Of a stretch of DNA of 14,847 bases, positions 7,344-14,845 are shown piece by piece. The notes below the pieces were generated by a model. The model was not told where the DNA came from. It did not search any database and was given only the letters and a program-made list of their open reading frames with translations. Made by a program: the position numbers and the translations under genes. Every line of letters starts with the position of its first letter. Within the stretch, counting starts at the first letter, position 1. Source of the DNA: JAHEJB01 sp041748175 (lineage in GTDB: Bacteria > Bacteroidota > Rhodothermia > Rhodothermales > Rubricoccaceae). Location: positions 1 to 14,847 of the forward strand of contig JBGTDU010000123.1 of the NCBI GenBank assembly GCA_041748175.1, written 5' to 3'.

Positions 7344-7494
7344 GCCTGTTGCGACGCAGAAAACCCTGGATCGATCCGAGAACTTTTGGAAGGCTTCGTG
7401 ACGGCAAAGTACTGTGCAGTCTCCGCGAGAACGCGTAGTGGGTAGCGGAATTGCCCAGGTTTATTCGCCGGGTTCGCCTTTACTCACTCCGCCG
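7344..7494. promoter_or_regulatory. Divergent intergenic region with palindrome and promoter-like motifs
   Basis: The 151 bp between the DUF4175-type start and the receptor start must hold promoters for both genes. A perfect 10-bp palindrome, GGATCGATCC, lies at 7368-7377, 25 bp upstream of the minus-strand ATG. On the minus strand TACTTTG (7411-7405) resembles the Bacteroidota -7 element TAnnTTTG but is one base short and lacks a clear -33 TTG. No riboswitch-like fold or clear plus-strand promoter was recognised. The palindrome could be an operator; this is inference from symmetry and position only. Confidence 0.35.
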
Positions 7495-9528
7495 ATGTCA
7501 ATAGTTTCGGGCCACTCAACGTATCCCCGAAATCCTGTGAGAATTGTCCCAGATGTTGCCCTTTTCGCCGTCCTGGTGGGCTTTACCGCCGCGGCGAGTG
7601 CCCAGGCCGACGACGACTCGCTGATGACGCATGAACTCGGCGAGGTGTATATCCAGGATGGCTCTTCGCTTCTTCCGGTCGGCGTTCAGCGAATCCCGCT
7701 GGCGGCCTGGCGCGCGGCCGATGCGCTGAATGTGGCCGAGGCCGCGCGGCTGATCCCGGCAGCCCATATAGCGACGAACTCGCGCGGAGAAACACTCTTA
7801 ACCCTTCGTGGCGCCTCAGATCGTCAAGTCTCGGTTTATCTGGACGGCGCACCGCTAACCCTTGCTTGGGATCAACGCGTGGACCTGGGCTTGTTGCCGT
7901 CGGGCGTGGTGGGGGGCGGAACGGTGGCCAAGGGTAATTCGGCGGCCCGATTTGGCGCCAACGGCTATGGCGGCGTCCTCAACCTCGTCTCACGCGAACT
8001 CGCCCACGACGGCCGGTTGATTGAAGTGGACGGCGTGGGCTCCGATCCGGGCCTGGGGCGCGCGTCGGCGGCCTGGTTGGAACGGAACGGGCGCTGGTCG
8101 TCGGTGGTGGCTGTTCAGCGGACCGAAAGCGACGGCATGGCCCTGGCAGATGATGCTGGCTTGGCATTTAGCCAGGTCCCGAGCGGCCTTCGAACGAATT
8201 CGGATTACGCGCTGACTAGTGTCTTTTCCCGAGTCACCGTTTCGCCTGCGGCTGCAACGCGGCTCGGCGTAACACTGCTTGTCGTCGATGGCGAGAAGGG
8301 AGTGCCCCCTGAAGGCCATGTCGACCCGGAGGTGGAATCCGTCCGCTTCTGGCGGTATCCGGACTGGAATTACCGCGCCCTCATGCTTTCAGGGGAAACG
8401 GTAAGCTCCGGCGTCCGGCTGCGCGGAATCGCGTGGGGCGGTGCGTTCTCGCAGATCATCGAACGCTACGATGACGTTGCCTACACAAGTTTCGACCGCA
8501 CGGAAGAGGGGAAGGATTGGCAGGCAGGCACCCGAATAAGCGCCGAGCGACCGGTGTCTTTTGGGACCCTAAGAGGGATCGCAGGATGGCAGATAGCCGA
8601 CCACGACCAAATGGAACGTCAGCGGACCGACGGCGAACTGGAACTCATCGTCGATCAAACGTACCGCGAATCGAAGTGGACGCTTGGCGCGGAGGCCGAC
8701 GTCAACGCGACTTCGCGCCTTACGTTTATTGGCGGCGTCGGAGGCGATCACCTGCGGACGCATGAGGCAGGGGACGCGCAACCCTCCGACCCCCTTTCGG
8801 CCATCTATGTGAACGGCGGCGCAAATTTTCGCCTCACGCCGGGCGTGCAGCTACAAACGTCCGTCGGGCGGCGGACGCGGTTTCCATCCATGCGCGAACG
8901 GTACGATGATGCACTTGGCAGGTTCGAAGTCAACCCCGATCTGAAGCCTGAGTCCGCATGGTTGTTTGATGTGGGGCTTAACGGCAGCGCGCGTTCCTTT
9001 TCAGCGGAGGCCGTCCTGTTCACCCGGCGCGCGACGGGCACCATTGAAGTCGAAGTTTTGCCCGACGGATCGCGTCGGCGTGTCAACCTCGGAGGGAGCA
9101 GAGCGTACGGCGTCGAGTTTGTCGCAGCCGCGCGGCTACCGTTTCACCTTCGTGCCGACGGCCATCTGACGATCCTGCACGTACGCGGCTTTACGGACGA
9201 AGAGAGCGATCTACGCCTCACGGAAACGCCGAGCGCGCTTGGAAGGGTTGCACTGAGCTTTGCACCACCGCCGGGATTCACCGCCACCATCGAATCCGAA
9301 TATGTCGGCGAGGCTTTCTCCGGGGTTTCGGACGGACTTGCCAGGCTCGATCCCTCGCTGGTGGTCAACCTTCGGGCCGGCTACCGGCTCTTGTTTCCAC
9401 GGAAGGGGCTTTCGCTCGAACTGTTCGGCCGGGTCAACAACGTTTCCGACGCGGTTGTGCTGCCGCAAATCGGTCTCCCTGCCGCGGGCCGGACGATCCT
9501 TTTCGGTCTCAGCGTTGCGATAGGCTAA
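7495..9528 (+). CDS. TonB-dependent outer-membrane receptor
   Basis: A 677-residue outer-membrane transporter that would import a scarce ligand (siderophore, vitamin or oligomer) using TonB/ExbBD energy. The hydrophobic segment VALFAVLVGFTAAASA followed by Gln37 is the signal peptide. LGEVYIQDG follows as a possible TonB-box/plug start. The plug (about residues 55-170) contains NVAEAARLIPA, ETLLTLRGASDRQVSVYLDG, the GTVAKGNSAARFGANGYGG segment and VLNLVSRE, the usual plug sequence order. The rest is beta-barrel strands, with the late SMRERYD / NPDLKPESAWLFDVGL motif and a closing VNNVSDAVVLPQIGLPAAGR region. There is no N-terminal carboxypeptidase-like domain, so it is the compact BtuB-like form rather than SusC. 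The last residue is Gly, not the aromatic typical of outer-membrane proteins. ATG 7495 is preferred; ATG 7414 gives an implausibly long leader and GTG 7537 would give a shorter signal peptide. No substrate can be assigned. Confidence 0.9.
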   Translation: MSIVSGHSTYPRNPVRIVPDVALFAVLVGFTAAASAQADDDSLMTHELGEVYIQDGSSLLPVGVQRIPLAAWRAADALNVAEAARLIPAAHIATNSRGETLLTLRGASDRQVSVYLDGAPLTLAWDQRVDLGLLPSGVVGGGTVAKGNSAARFGANGYGGVLNLVSRELAHDGRLIEVDGVGSDPGLGRASAAWLERNGRWSSVVAVQRTESDGMALADDAGLAFSQVPSGLRTNSDYALTSVFSRVTVSPAAATRLGVTLLVVDGEKGVPPEGHVDPEVESVRFWRYPDWNYRALMLSGETVSSGVRLRGIAWGGAFSQIIERYDDVAYTSFDRTEEGKDWQAGTRISAERPVSFGTLRGIAGWQIADHDQMERQRTDGELELIVDQTYRESKWTLGAEADVNATSRLTFIGGVGGDHLRTHEAGDAQPSDPLSAIYVNGGANFRLTPGVQLQTSVGRRTRFPSMRERYDDALGRFEVNPDLKPESAWLFDVGLNGSARSFSAEAVLFTRRATGTIEVEVLPDGSRRRVNLGGSRAYGVEFVAAARLPFHLRADGHLTILHVRGFTDEESDLRLTETPSALGRVALSFAPPPGFTATIESEYVGEAFSGVSDGLARLDPSLVVNLRAGYRLLFPRKGLSLELFGRVNNVSDAVVLPQIGLPAAGRTILFGLSVAIG

Positions 9529-9538
9529 GCAGGATCGA

Positions 9539-10822
9539 TTATCGGACGAGCCCGGGACTTCGGTTCAGGAACTCGTTGTTGAGGCTGATTTGCCGCGACT
9601 CGATGGGGATCCGATAACCGCCAATGAAGAGATCGACGATGTGCGTCCTCGTTTCAAACGGGTCACCGTCGGCCACGAAAAGTGTGGCGTCCTTGCCGAC
9701 TTCGATGGAGCCTAGTCGATCCTCAACACCGAATATGCGAGCGGGAATAATGGTTACGGCTTCGAGCGCGGCCTCGCGGTCCATTCCGTAGGCGGCAGCA
9801 AATCCTGCGTTGAAGGGCAGGTTGCGCACATTCTCGACCTCCTGTGTGCGAATGGCGACCGTCACGCCCGCGTCGTGCATCCAGCCCGCGTTGCGATACG
9901 CAGCGTCGTACCGGTCGTAGTCGCGGGAGGGCGTCGTGAGTACGGGTCCCGTAATCACAGGAATTCCAGCGGCAGCGATCTTGTCGGCCACGCGCCAGCC
10001 CTCGGCCACGCCCGTCAGGACGGCGTCGATTTCCTTTTCGGCGATCCACTCCAGGGCCTTCTCAATGTCCTTGGCCGCATTGACCTCGATGAGGAGCGGG
10101 CTCTCGCGGCGAACGACGGAGAGCAAGGCCTGCATCTCGGGCTGATACAAATCGCTGCCGCCGTTCGCATCGATCTGCGCGAAGAGCACGGCCTGCGCCC
10201 ACGTCTCATTCAGGCTCTCCAGGGCTTCGTCGAACTGCTTTTTTATGTCTTCGTCTTCTCGCCGGTCGAACCCGCCAAAGCGCGCAGACGACGGGAAATT
10301 CAACACCACCCCACGAAAGCCTGCATACATCTGCTCCGGCGTATATCCGTGAAGGTTGATGAGCGCCGCCGTGCCCGGCATGATGCCGCCGGACGGCGCA
10401 GTAAGAACCGTTGTCACGCCGGAAACCCGCGTGATGGGGATGCTGACCGAGTTCGGATTAACCGCGGAGAGGGCCTGCATGTGCGGCCGGATGGGTCCGA
10501 TCTCGCTGTGGTCGACCGTCTCCGGGAGCGAGCCAATCTCCTGCAATCCCAACCGCGTCCCCCCGTCGATCATGCCCGGATAGATGGTCATCCCATAACA
10601 GTCGATGACCTCGGCGTCGCCCGGGATTGCCACGGAGCTTCCCACCTCCAGAATTTTGCCGTCACGAATGACGATCGTACCGTTCTCGATCGTGCCGCTC
10701 GTGATCGTCTCGATCCGGGCGTTAGTCAGCGCGAAGGTGCCGCTGTAGGTTTGGATGTAGCCGTCCTGGGCTGCGGCTGGCGGCGCGAACAGAAGGAAAA
10801 CTATCGTGAGGGCAAATCTCAT
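9539..10822 (-). CDS. Secreted amidohydrolase-superfamily protein lacking metal ligands
   Basis: A 427-residue protein with signal peptide (MRFALTIVFLLFAPPAAA, Gln19 next), so probably periplasmic. The N-terminal beta-sandwich (LTNARIETITSGTIENGTIV) and TIM-barrel order match imidazolonepropionase-like amidohydrolases, including NVRNLPFNAGFAAAYGMDRE and the closing GVEDRLGSIEVGKDATLFV. The usual IDxHxH motif is YPGMIDGGTRLGL (Gly88 and Arg90 instead of His). The barrel-strand His residues are absent (LLIEVNA at 243-249). The late Asp is replaced in IRTQEVEN (Gln327). It therefore should not hold the normal metal centre: either a pseudoenzyme or an altered-activity clade. It is the last gene of the four-gene cluster, 108 nt after the intact amidohydrolase, and converges on the receptor gene with a 10-bp gap that leaves no room for a terminator. 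No Shine-Dalgarno; the leader is pyrimidine-rich. Confidence 0.85.
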   Translation of the reverse strand: MRFALTIVFLLFAPPAAAQDGYIQTYSGTFALTNARIETITSGTIENGTIVIRDGKILEVGSSVAIPGDAEVIDCYGMTIYPGMIDGGTRLGLQEIGSLPETVDHSEIGPIRPHMQALSAVNPNSVSIPITRVSGVTTVLTAPSGGIMPGTAALINLHGYTPEQMYAGFRGVVLNFPSSARFGGFDRREDEDIKKQFDEALESLNETWAQAVLFAQIDANGGSDLYQPEMQALLSVVRRESPLLIEVNAAKDIEKALEWIAEKEIDAVLTGVAEGWRVADKIAAAGIPVITGPVLTTPSRDYDRYDAAYRNAGWMHDAGVTVAIRTQEVENVRNLPFNAGFAAAYGMDREAALEAVTIIPARIFGVEDRLGSIEVGKDATLFVADGDPFETRTHIVDLFIGGYRIPIESRQISLNNEFLNRSPGLVR

Positions 10823-10850
10823 AGAGAGGAACTACAGGAGAGGAGGAGAG

Positions 10851-10867
10851 GGTGAGTGAGTGAGTGG
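10851..10867. repeat. GTGA tetranucleotide repeat upstream of the last amidohydrolase
   Basis: About 3.75 tandem units of GTGA on the plus strand (CACTCACT... on the coding strand), located 29-45 nt before the ATG at 10822 in the leader of the last cluster gene. The leader between it and the ATG is also mostly pyrimidine on the coding strand. Short tetranucleotide tracts can change length, but this one is small. Confidence 0.5.
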
Positions 10868-10930
10868 AAGAGAGGCGAGTCGATAGGGCGTCGAGCGTTC
10901 TGGCCACCGTCGTTCGTTGGAGGTCCACCG

Positions 10931-12274
10931 TCACAGAACAAACGCATCAACGAGGCAAGATTCCTCATCGTGATCGTATAGCCGGACGTCATCGATCTCG
11001 GCCTCCGGATCGACATCGAGGCGCATGTCGTCGCCATCACGGGCTTCGTCGAATCGAATGATTCCGTCGACAATGGTCATGACAGGGCGAGCATAAATTG
11101 AAAGCGGATGGCCGTTGAAAATGGCGAGGTCGGCATCCTTCCCCTCCTCAATAGAACCGACGTGATCATCAATGCCAAGCTGCCATGCCGGGTTGATGGT
11201 GATGAGCGAGAGCGCCTCGTCGTCGGTCAGGTCGCCGTAGCGCTGGCTCTTGGCAGCTTCGTGGTAAAGATGCCGGATGAGCTCGCCGGAATCGGAGTTG
11301 ATCGACGCGCGGACGCCGTTCCGCAGGAGGATGGCGACGTTGAAGGCGGTCGAGTAGTAGACCTCAAACTTGTAACTCCACCAATCCGAAAACACGGAGG
11401 CGCCTGCGCCAAACGCGGCGAGTTCGGGAGCGACCTTGAAGCCCTCATTGACGTGTTGAAAGGTGATGCGGTCAACTCCGAAATCACGAAGGACACCCAG
11501 CAGCATGACGATTTCGTCGGCGCGGTAGCTGTGGCAGTGGATGAGCACCTCGCCATCGAGGATGTCGGCGAGCGTTTCCATCCGGCGGCTGTAAGGCGGA
11601 GGCGTTGAGCCGTTTTCTGCGGCCTCGTTCTGCGCGTCGCGGTAGCGCCCGGCCTCCGAAAAAGCCTCGCGGTAGAGTTGCTCGACGCCCATCCGCGACA
11701 GGGGTCGAATTTCCCGGCCTCGCCCGTGAACGCGAATCGGATTCTCGCCCAGCGCAAACTTGATCGTGCGCGGTGCGCCCTCGAAGTGCAGGTCGTCGGG
11801 GTCGAATGTGCCGTATCGGAGCTTGAGTGTTTCGCTCTCGCCACCAATCGCGTTCGCCGAACCGTGAAGTGTGTGGATGCTGGTTACGCCGCCCGCCAGT
11901 GCTCGATAGATATTGATTTCGGTTGGGTCGGTGACATCTCCCATCTGCACTTCCGCAGTGATCGCGTTTCGCGCCTCGTTCACGGACGAAAGTGCGATAT
12001 GTGAGTGCGCGTCGATGATCCCCGGCATGACATGCAGGCCGCTGCCATCAATAATCTGGACGCCATTCGGGGCGCTGAGGCCAGAACCAATCGCTTCAAT
12101 CCTGCCATCGTGGACGAGGATATCCGCGTTCTCCAGCGTCCCGTGCGTCACCGTGAGGATCGTCGCTCCACGAATCAACAGATCGCCGCGTGCGTCGGCG
12201 GGAGGCAGATCAACCGCTGTTTGCGCAACGGCTGATCCTGCGAGAAGAAGAAGCGCGATGAGGGTGATGCGCAT
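10931..12274 (-). CDS. Secreted imidazolonepropionase-like amidohydrolase with complete metal site
   Basis: A 447-residue metal-dependent hydrolase, exported by a signal peptide (MRITLIALLLLAGSAVA, Gln18 next) and probably periplasmic. The ligand set of the superfamily is present in order: DAHSH (His90, His92), Lys172 in RTIKFALGENP as candidate carbamylated lysine, LIHCHS (His246, His248), FQHVNEG (His274) and the catalytic-type Asp328 in INSDSGE. Relatives hydrolyse cyclic amides or amino-acid/dipeptide amide bonds; no substrate can be read here. The C-terminus is an acidic tail (from about 408, RFDEARDGDDMRLDVDPEAE) ending in a short stretch with one Cys. It starts 4 nt after the stop of the small secreted protein, so translational coupling is likely. 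ATG 12274 is chosen because the signal peptide begins there; the 17 in-frame codons upstream overlap the previous gene. Confidence 0.9.
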   Translation of the reverse strand: MRITLIALLLLAGSAVAQTAVDLPPADARGDLLIRGATILTVTHGTLENADILVHDGRIEAIGSGLSAPNGVQIIDGSGLHVMPGIIDAHSHIALSSVNEARNAITAEVQMGDVTDPTEINIYRALAGGVTSIHTLHGSANAIGGESETLKLRYGTFDPDDLHFEGAPRTIKFALGENPIRVHGRGREIRPLSRMGVEQLYREAFSEAGRYRDAQNEAAENGSTPPPYSRRMETLADILDGEVLIHCHSYRADEIVMLLGVLRDFGVDRITFQHVNEGFKVAPELAAFGAGASVFSDWWSYKFEVYYSTAFNVAILLRNGVRASINSDSGELIRHLYHEAAKSQRYGDLTDDEALSLITINPAWQLGIDDHVGSIEEGKDADLAIFNGHPLSIYARPVMTIVDGIIRFDEARDGDDMRLDVDPEAEIDDVRLYDHDEESCLVDAFVL

Positions 12275-12278
12275 GGGG

Positions 12279-12686
12279 CTAGTCTTCAGATGACGGGGCA
12301 GCGGGACTCGGACGAACAGCCACAATGGGGAGAGGCTCCGCGGAGCCTTCCGGAGATGCGGTGCCAGTCAGCGTACCGTCCTCCAGCGCCATGTTGATTG
12401 TGATGAGGCCCATCTCGGGCTGCATAAACGAGAACGATAAGCTGGTTTCCGTTAGAGCGATGTCGTTCATTTTGCGCGGGGCATCTGTATTAAACACCCC
12501 GTTGATCTGATCCTCGCCCTGCTCGATTTCAAATGTGCCCGTCGCCATCGGGTCATCGGGGCGTAAGGTGTATTCCCACGTCCCGAACAGGCCTTCATCG
12601 GCTGGTTTCTCGGCGTCGGAGGGCTTCTGCGCCGCCGCCAATGGAGCGACGAGGAGCATGGCTAGAAAAAGGATAGGGGTTCGCAC
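12279..12686 (-). CDS. Small secreted beta-domain protein, stand-alone copy of the neighbour's C-terminal domain
   Basis: A 135-residue protein with a GTG start (12686) and signal peptide (hydrophobic ILFLAMLLVAPLAAA, Gln20 next). After a short charged linker (21-33), residues 35-126 form one strand-rich domain: GTWEYTLRPDD, TGTFEIEQGEDQINGVF, LSFSFMQPEMGLI, LTGTASPEGSAEPLPIVAVR. The same order occurs in residues 482-575 of the preceding amidohydrolase (GTWSSTVTTPDG, VGTFTISGSG, LSFTFSQPGTGVV, VGTATIGSLGSFPMTATR), so the two are homologous by eye. The shape suggests a lipocalin-like or small beta-barrel fold; no enzyme motif is present. It lies 12 nt after the amidohydrolase stop and 4 nt before the next start, firmly inside the operon. 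A binding or accessory role for the amidohydrolases is inferred from context only. The upstream AAAAACCAATCACC is A-rich but not a Shine-Dalgarno site. Confidence 0.85.
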   Translation of the reverse strand: MRTPILFLAMLLVAPLAAAQKPSDAEKPADEGLFGTWEYTLRPDDPMATGTFEIEQGEDQINGVFNTDAPRKMNDIALTETSLSFSFMQPEMGLITINMALEDGTLTGTASPEGSAEPLPIVAVRPSPAAPSSED

Positions 12687-12698
12687 GGTGATTGGTTT

Positions 12699-14426
12699 TT
12701 AGGATCGGCCGGGGCGCGTGGCAGTCATTGGGAAGGAGCCCAATGAGCCAATAGTGGCCGTGCCGACGAATCGATTGCCGTCAATAGTGCCCGTGACGCG
12801 AACGACGCCCGTCCCAGGTTGGGAAAACGTGAAGGAGAGTACGTTGCCTTCCAGCGTCACTTCGTCGAGGTCGATGGCTGTGTCGGTGCGGACGGTGCCT
12901 GACAGGTCGGTGCCGGATCCAGAGATCGTGAAGGTGCCGACAACTTCACCGTCGGGCGTCGTTACGGTAGAAGACCACGTTCCGATTGCATCTACAACGG
13001 CGTCCGGATCGGCGCCGTCCAACTTTTCGTCTTCCTTGATTTCGTATTTGATACCCTCCACAAAAACAAACGTAACCTTGGTCTCCTCCTCGAAATAGTC
13101 GCCATTGACGATGACAAGGTTGGCCATCATGCCTTCCTCAACCGTGCCGAGCATCGGCAGGTTGAGTAGTTCGGCTGGGGCGGTGGTAAGGGCGGCGAGC
13201 GCGGCGTCCTCACTCAAACCCGCAGCAATCATGCGCCGCAGGTTGGCACGGATATCTGCGGGCTTGGCATCGAGGGTGCTGAACGCGAAGGGAATGTCGG
13301 CAGCGGCGAGCGTGGCTGGGTTTGCCTCATAGCGCCCAACGGCGGAAACCTGCTGGGCACGAAGCGAAGCGCGCTCGTTTTCGAGATCGCGGTACGAACG
13401 CGCCCGGCGATGCAGGATGGAAACGGAGTCTCCCGTTGAGGGTGGGGCAACGGATAGGGCGAGGGCCGTCGTATCGGTTGCCACGGTATCCGGAAGAGCC
13501 AGCGGAGCGATGGCGGAGATGTCTCGTTCCGTGAGCCGCCCGGTAAGTGGGGTGCTCCACGGAAGCCCGGCAAGGACGATCGGAATATCCAGCTCTTCGG
13601 TAATGTTGAGCGCGCGAGACGCTTCGTTTGAGTCCTTGACGCGGAAGTACATCGGAAGCTCACCGTCCAGCGTTGCCTGAAGCGCTACGAAGACGGGGTC
13701 GTAGGCGGGGCGCGTTCGCCCTTCCGGGTTCTCAGCATAGCGCCGCATTGAACCACGCCTGCCGTCCGCTTCAATGAACAGATCCCTAAGCTTTGCCAGG
13801 ATGCCCATCGGCGTGCCGGGGTACACGTCCTCGGATTGTTCGAACTGGGCATAGAGCGAAAGTGGGCCGGCCAGGGCCACGCCTCCTGCATCTTCAAAGC
13901 GTTGGGGATCGCGCAAGAGAATCGCCGCGCCCTGTCCCGGAAGCATCCGCCCCATAGGCACGACATGAGCTACCGTAAACCCGAGGTTCCGCAGGGATTT
14001 TATAGCGTCCTGCGACGGGACGAGAAGCGTCCGCACGTCACGCTGGGGCCGGATGCCTGCCCGGTCGTTCGTCGGGTTTCCGGGATCCGGGATTTCTTCC
14101 GGCTCGTCCTCGGGTTCAGCCACGCCGACATGGCTGAGCGCGTCAATGAAACCAGCATAGACGGTTAGCGAGTCTCCCTCAATGATTTCAGCGTCGTGTG
14201 GCGCACGTACTTCGGCTCCCACGGCTTCGATGACGCCATCCCGAACGACGATGGTCGCCCGGTCCAGAATTCGCCCCGGAGCCTGCACCACTCGGGCATT
14301 GGTGATTGCAAACGTGCGCGTGACGGGCCGGAGCGGTGTGTCGGCCGTGATGCCCTGCGCGCGCGTGACGGGCGCGAGCAGGACCAACAACAGCCCACAG
14401 GCGACGAGGTGTCTCGTCAATGGCAT
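12699..14426 (-). CDS. Secreted amidohydrolase-like protein with degenerate metal site and extra C-terminal beta domain
   Basis: A 575-residue protein, first gene of the cluster. Signal peptide MPLTRHLVACGLLLVLLAPV with TRA then Gln24, so periplasmic. Residues about 35-470 follow the amidohydrolase plan: FAITNARVVQAPGRILDRAT, TVYAGFIDALSHVGV, and the closing AALTTAPAELLNL ... LGTVEEGMMANLVIVNGDYF. The metal motif reads IDALSH: the first His is Leu97, His99 remains. The barrel-strand HxH is replaced (PMYFRVKDSN) and the late Asp context is altered (FAFSTLDAK). It is longer than the other two because of an insertion with GLPWSTPLTGRLTERD and a low-complexity T/A-rich stretch, and because of the C-terminal domain at 482-575 shared with the small protein downstream. 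ATG 14426 is where the signal peptide begins; the upstream in-frame codons are Pro/His-rich. Probably non-catalytic or altered; could be a binding partner of the intact paralog. Confidence 0.85.
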   Translation of the reverse strand: MPLTRHLVACGLLLVLLAPVTRAQGITADTPLRPVTRTFAITNARVVQAPGRILDRATIVVRDGVIEAVGAEVRAPHDAEIIEGDSLTVYAGFIDALSHVGVAEPEDEPEEIPDPGNPTNDRAGIRPQRDVRTLLVPSQDAIKSLRNLGFTVAHVVPMGRMLPGQGAAILLRDPQRFEDAGGVALAGPLSLYAQFEQSEDVYPGTPMGILAKLRDLFIEADGRRGSMRRYAENPEGRTRPAYDPVFVALQATLDGELPMYFRVKDSNEASRALNITEELDIPIVLAGLPWSTPLTGRLTERDISAIAPLALPDTVATDTTALALSVAPPSTGDSVSILHRRARSYRDLENERASLRAQQVSAVGRYEANPATLAAADIPFAFSTLDAKPADIRANLRRMIAAGLSEDAALAALTTAPAELLNLPMLGTVEEGMMANLVIVNGDYFEEETKVTFVFVEGIKYEIKEDEKLDGADPDAVVDAIGTWSSTVTTPDGEVVGTFTISGSGTDLSGTVRTDTAIDLDEVTLEGNVLSFTFSQPGTGVVRVTGTIDGNRFVGTATIGSLGSFPMTATRPGRS

Positions 14427-14472
14427 GGCGTGGCGGTGAATGGGTGGGCGAGGAAGATAGTGTGGGGCGAAA

Positions 14473-14501
14473 GAATTAGCATGGGCGGGACTCGCCCTCA
14501 A
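14473..14501 (-). promoter_or_regulatory. Weak candidate promoter for the amidohydrolase cluster
   Basis: On the minus strand TTGAGG (14501-14496) is followed after 17 nt by TAATTC (14478-14473) and then TTTCG, about 47 nt upstream of the ATG. It is a partial match both to sigma-70 spacing and to the Bacteroidota TTG / TAnnTTTG pattern. It is the best pair I can find in this leader, but a chance match is quite possible. Confidence 0.25.
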
Positions 14502-14529
14502 CCAATCGTCAGCCTGCTACCAAGGAGGC

Positions 14530-14845
14530 TGTTGCAGAATAGTTCTCGGGACGAACTGACGTGCCTCTTTGCCACGCACCCACTTTGCTCGCATGCCTGT
14601 TGGACCTCGCCCCGCTCGACATCCCCCGGCCGCTCCCGACACGTCGAGATCGGCCTCCCCCTCCAAAAGGGGACTATTTTGGGTCCTCCCTTGATGGGCG
14701 GCGCATCGTGCCGCGGCAAGGCAAGCGTGAGGATTTCCGTGGCTCCGACGCTGCGATGGCCCGAGCGTCGGCTGCGGCGGAGACGGAGGGTGTTGAGCTG
14801 TCACAACCCGCAAACAAAGTCGCGCAAAATAGCTGATCTGCAACA
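14530..14845. repeat. Gene-free segment bounded by 9-bp inverted repeats, possible MITE or intergenic repeat
   Basis: The 421 bp upstream of the cluster (14427-14847) hold no convincing gene. Within it TGTTGCAGA (14530-14538) and its exact reverse complement TCTGCAACA (14837-14845) enclose 316 bp. Ends with TGTTGCA are common in bacterial insertion sequences (general knowledge), but no transposase is present. The interior has a short CCCCT...AGGGG hairpin near 14660-14675 and the stronger hairpin at 14745-14771. Both strands keep open frames (e.g. 14517-14846 minus), but their products are Pro/Arg/Gly-rich without family character. The right end lies at the window edge, so flanking duplication cannot be judged. 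Confidence 0.35.
14745..14771. repeat. Perfect 8-bp inverted repeat with 11-nt loop
   Basis: CCGACGCT at 14745-14752 and AGCGTCGG at 14764-14771 are perfect reverse complements around GCGATGGCCCG. Neither side is followed by a T-run, so it is not a classical terminator. It belongs to the gene-free segment upstream of the amidohydrolase cluster. Confidence 0.5.

Noticed and set aside
7414..7494. Extended receptor start at ATG 7414
   Set aside because: Would put 27 hydrophilic residues before the signal peptide; ATG 7495 or GTG 7537 gives a normal export signal.
9875..10855. 326-codon plus-strand open frame
   Set aside because: Antisense to a signal-peptide-bearing amidohydrolase; composition is that of a shadow frame.
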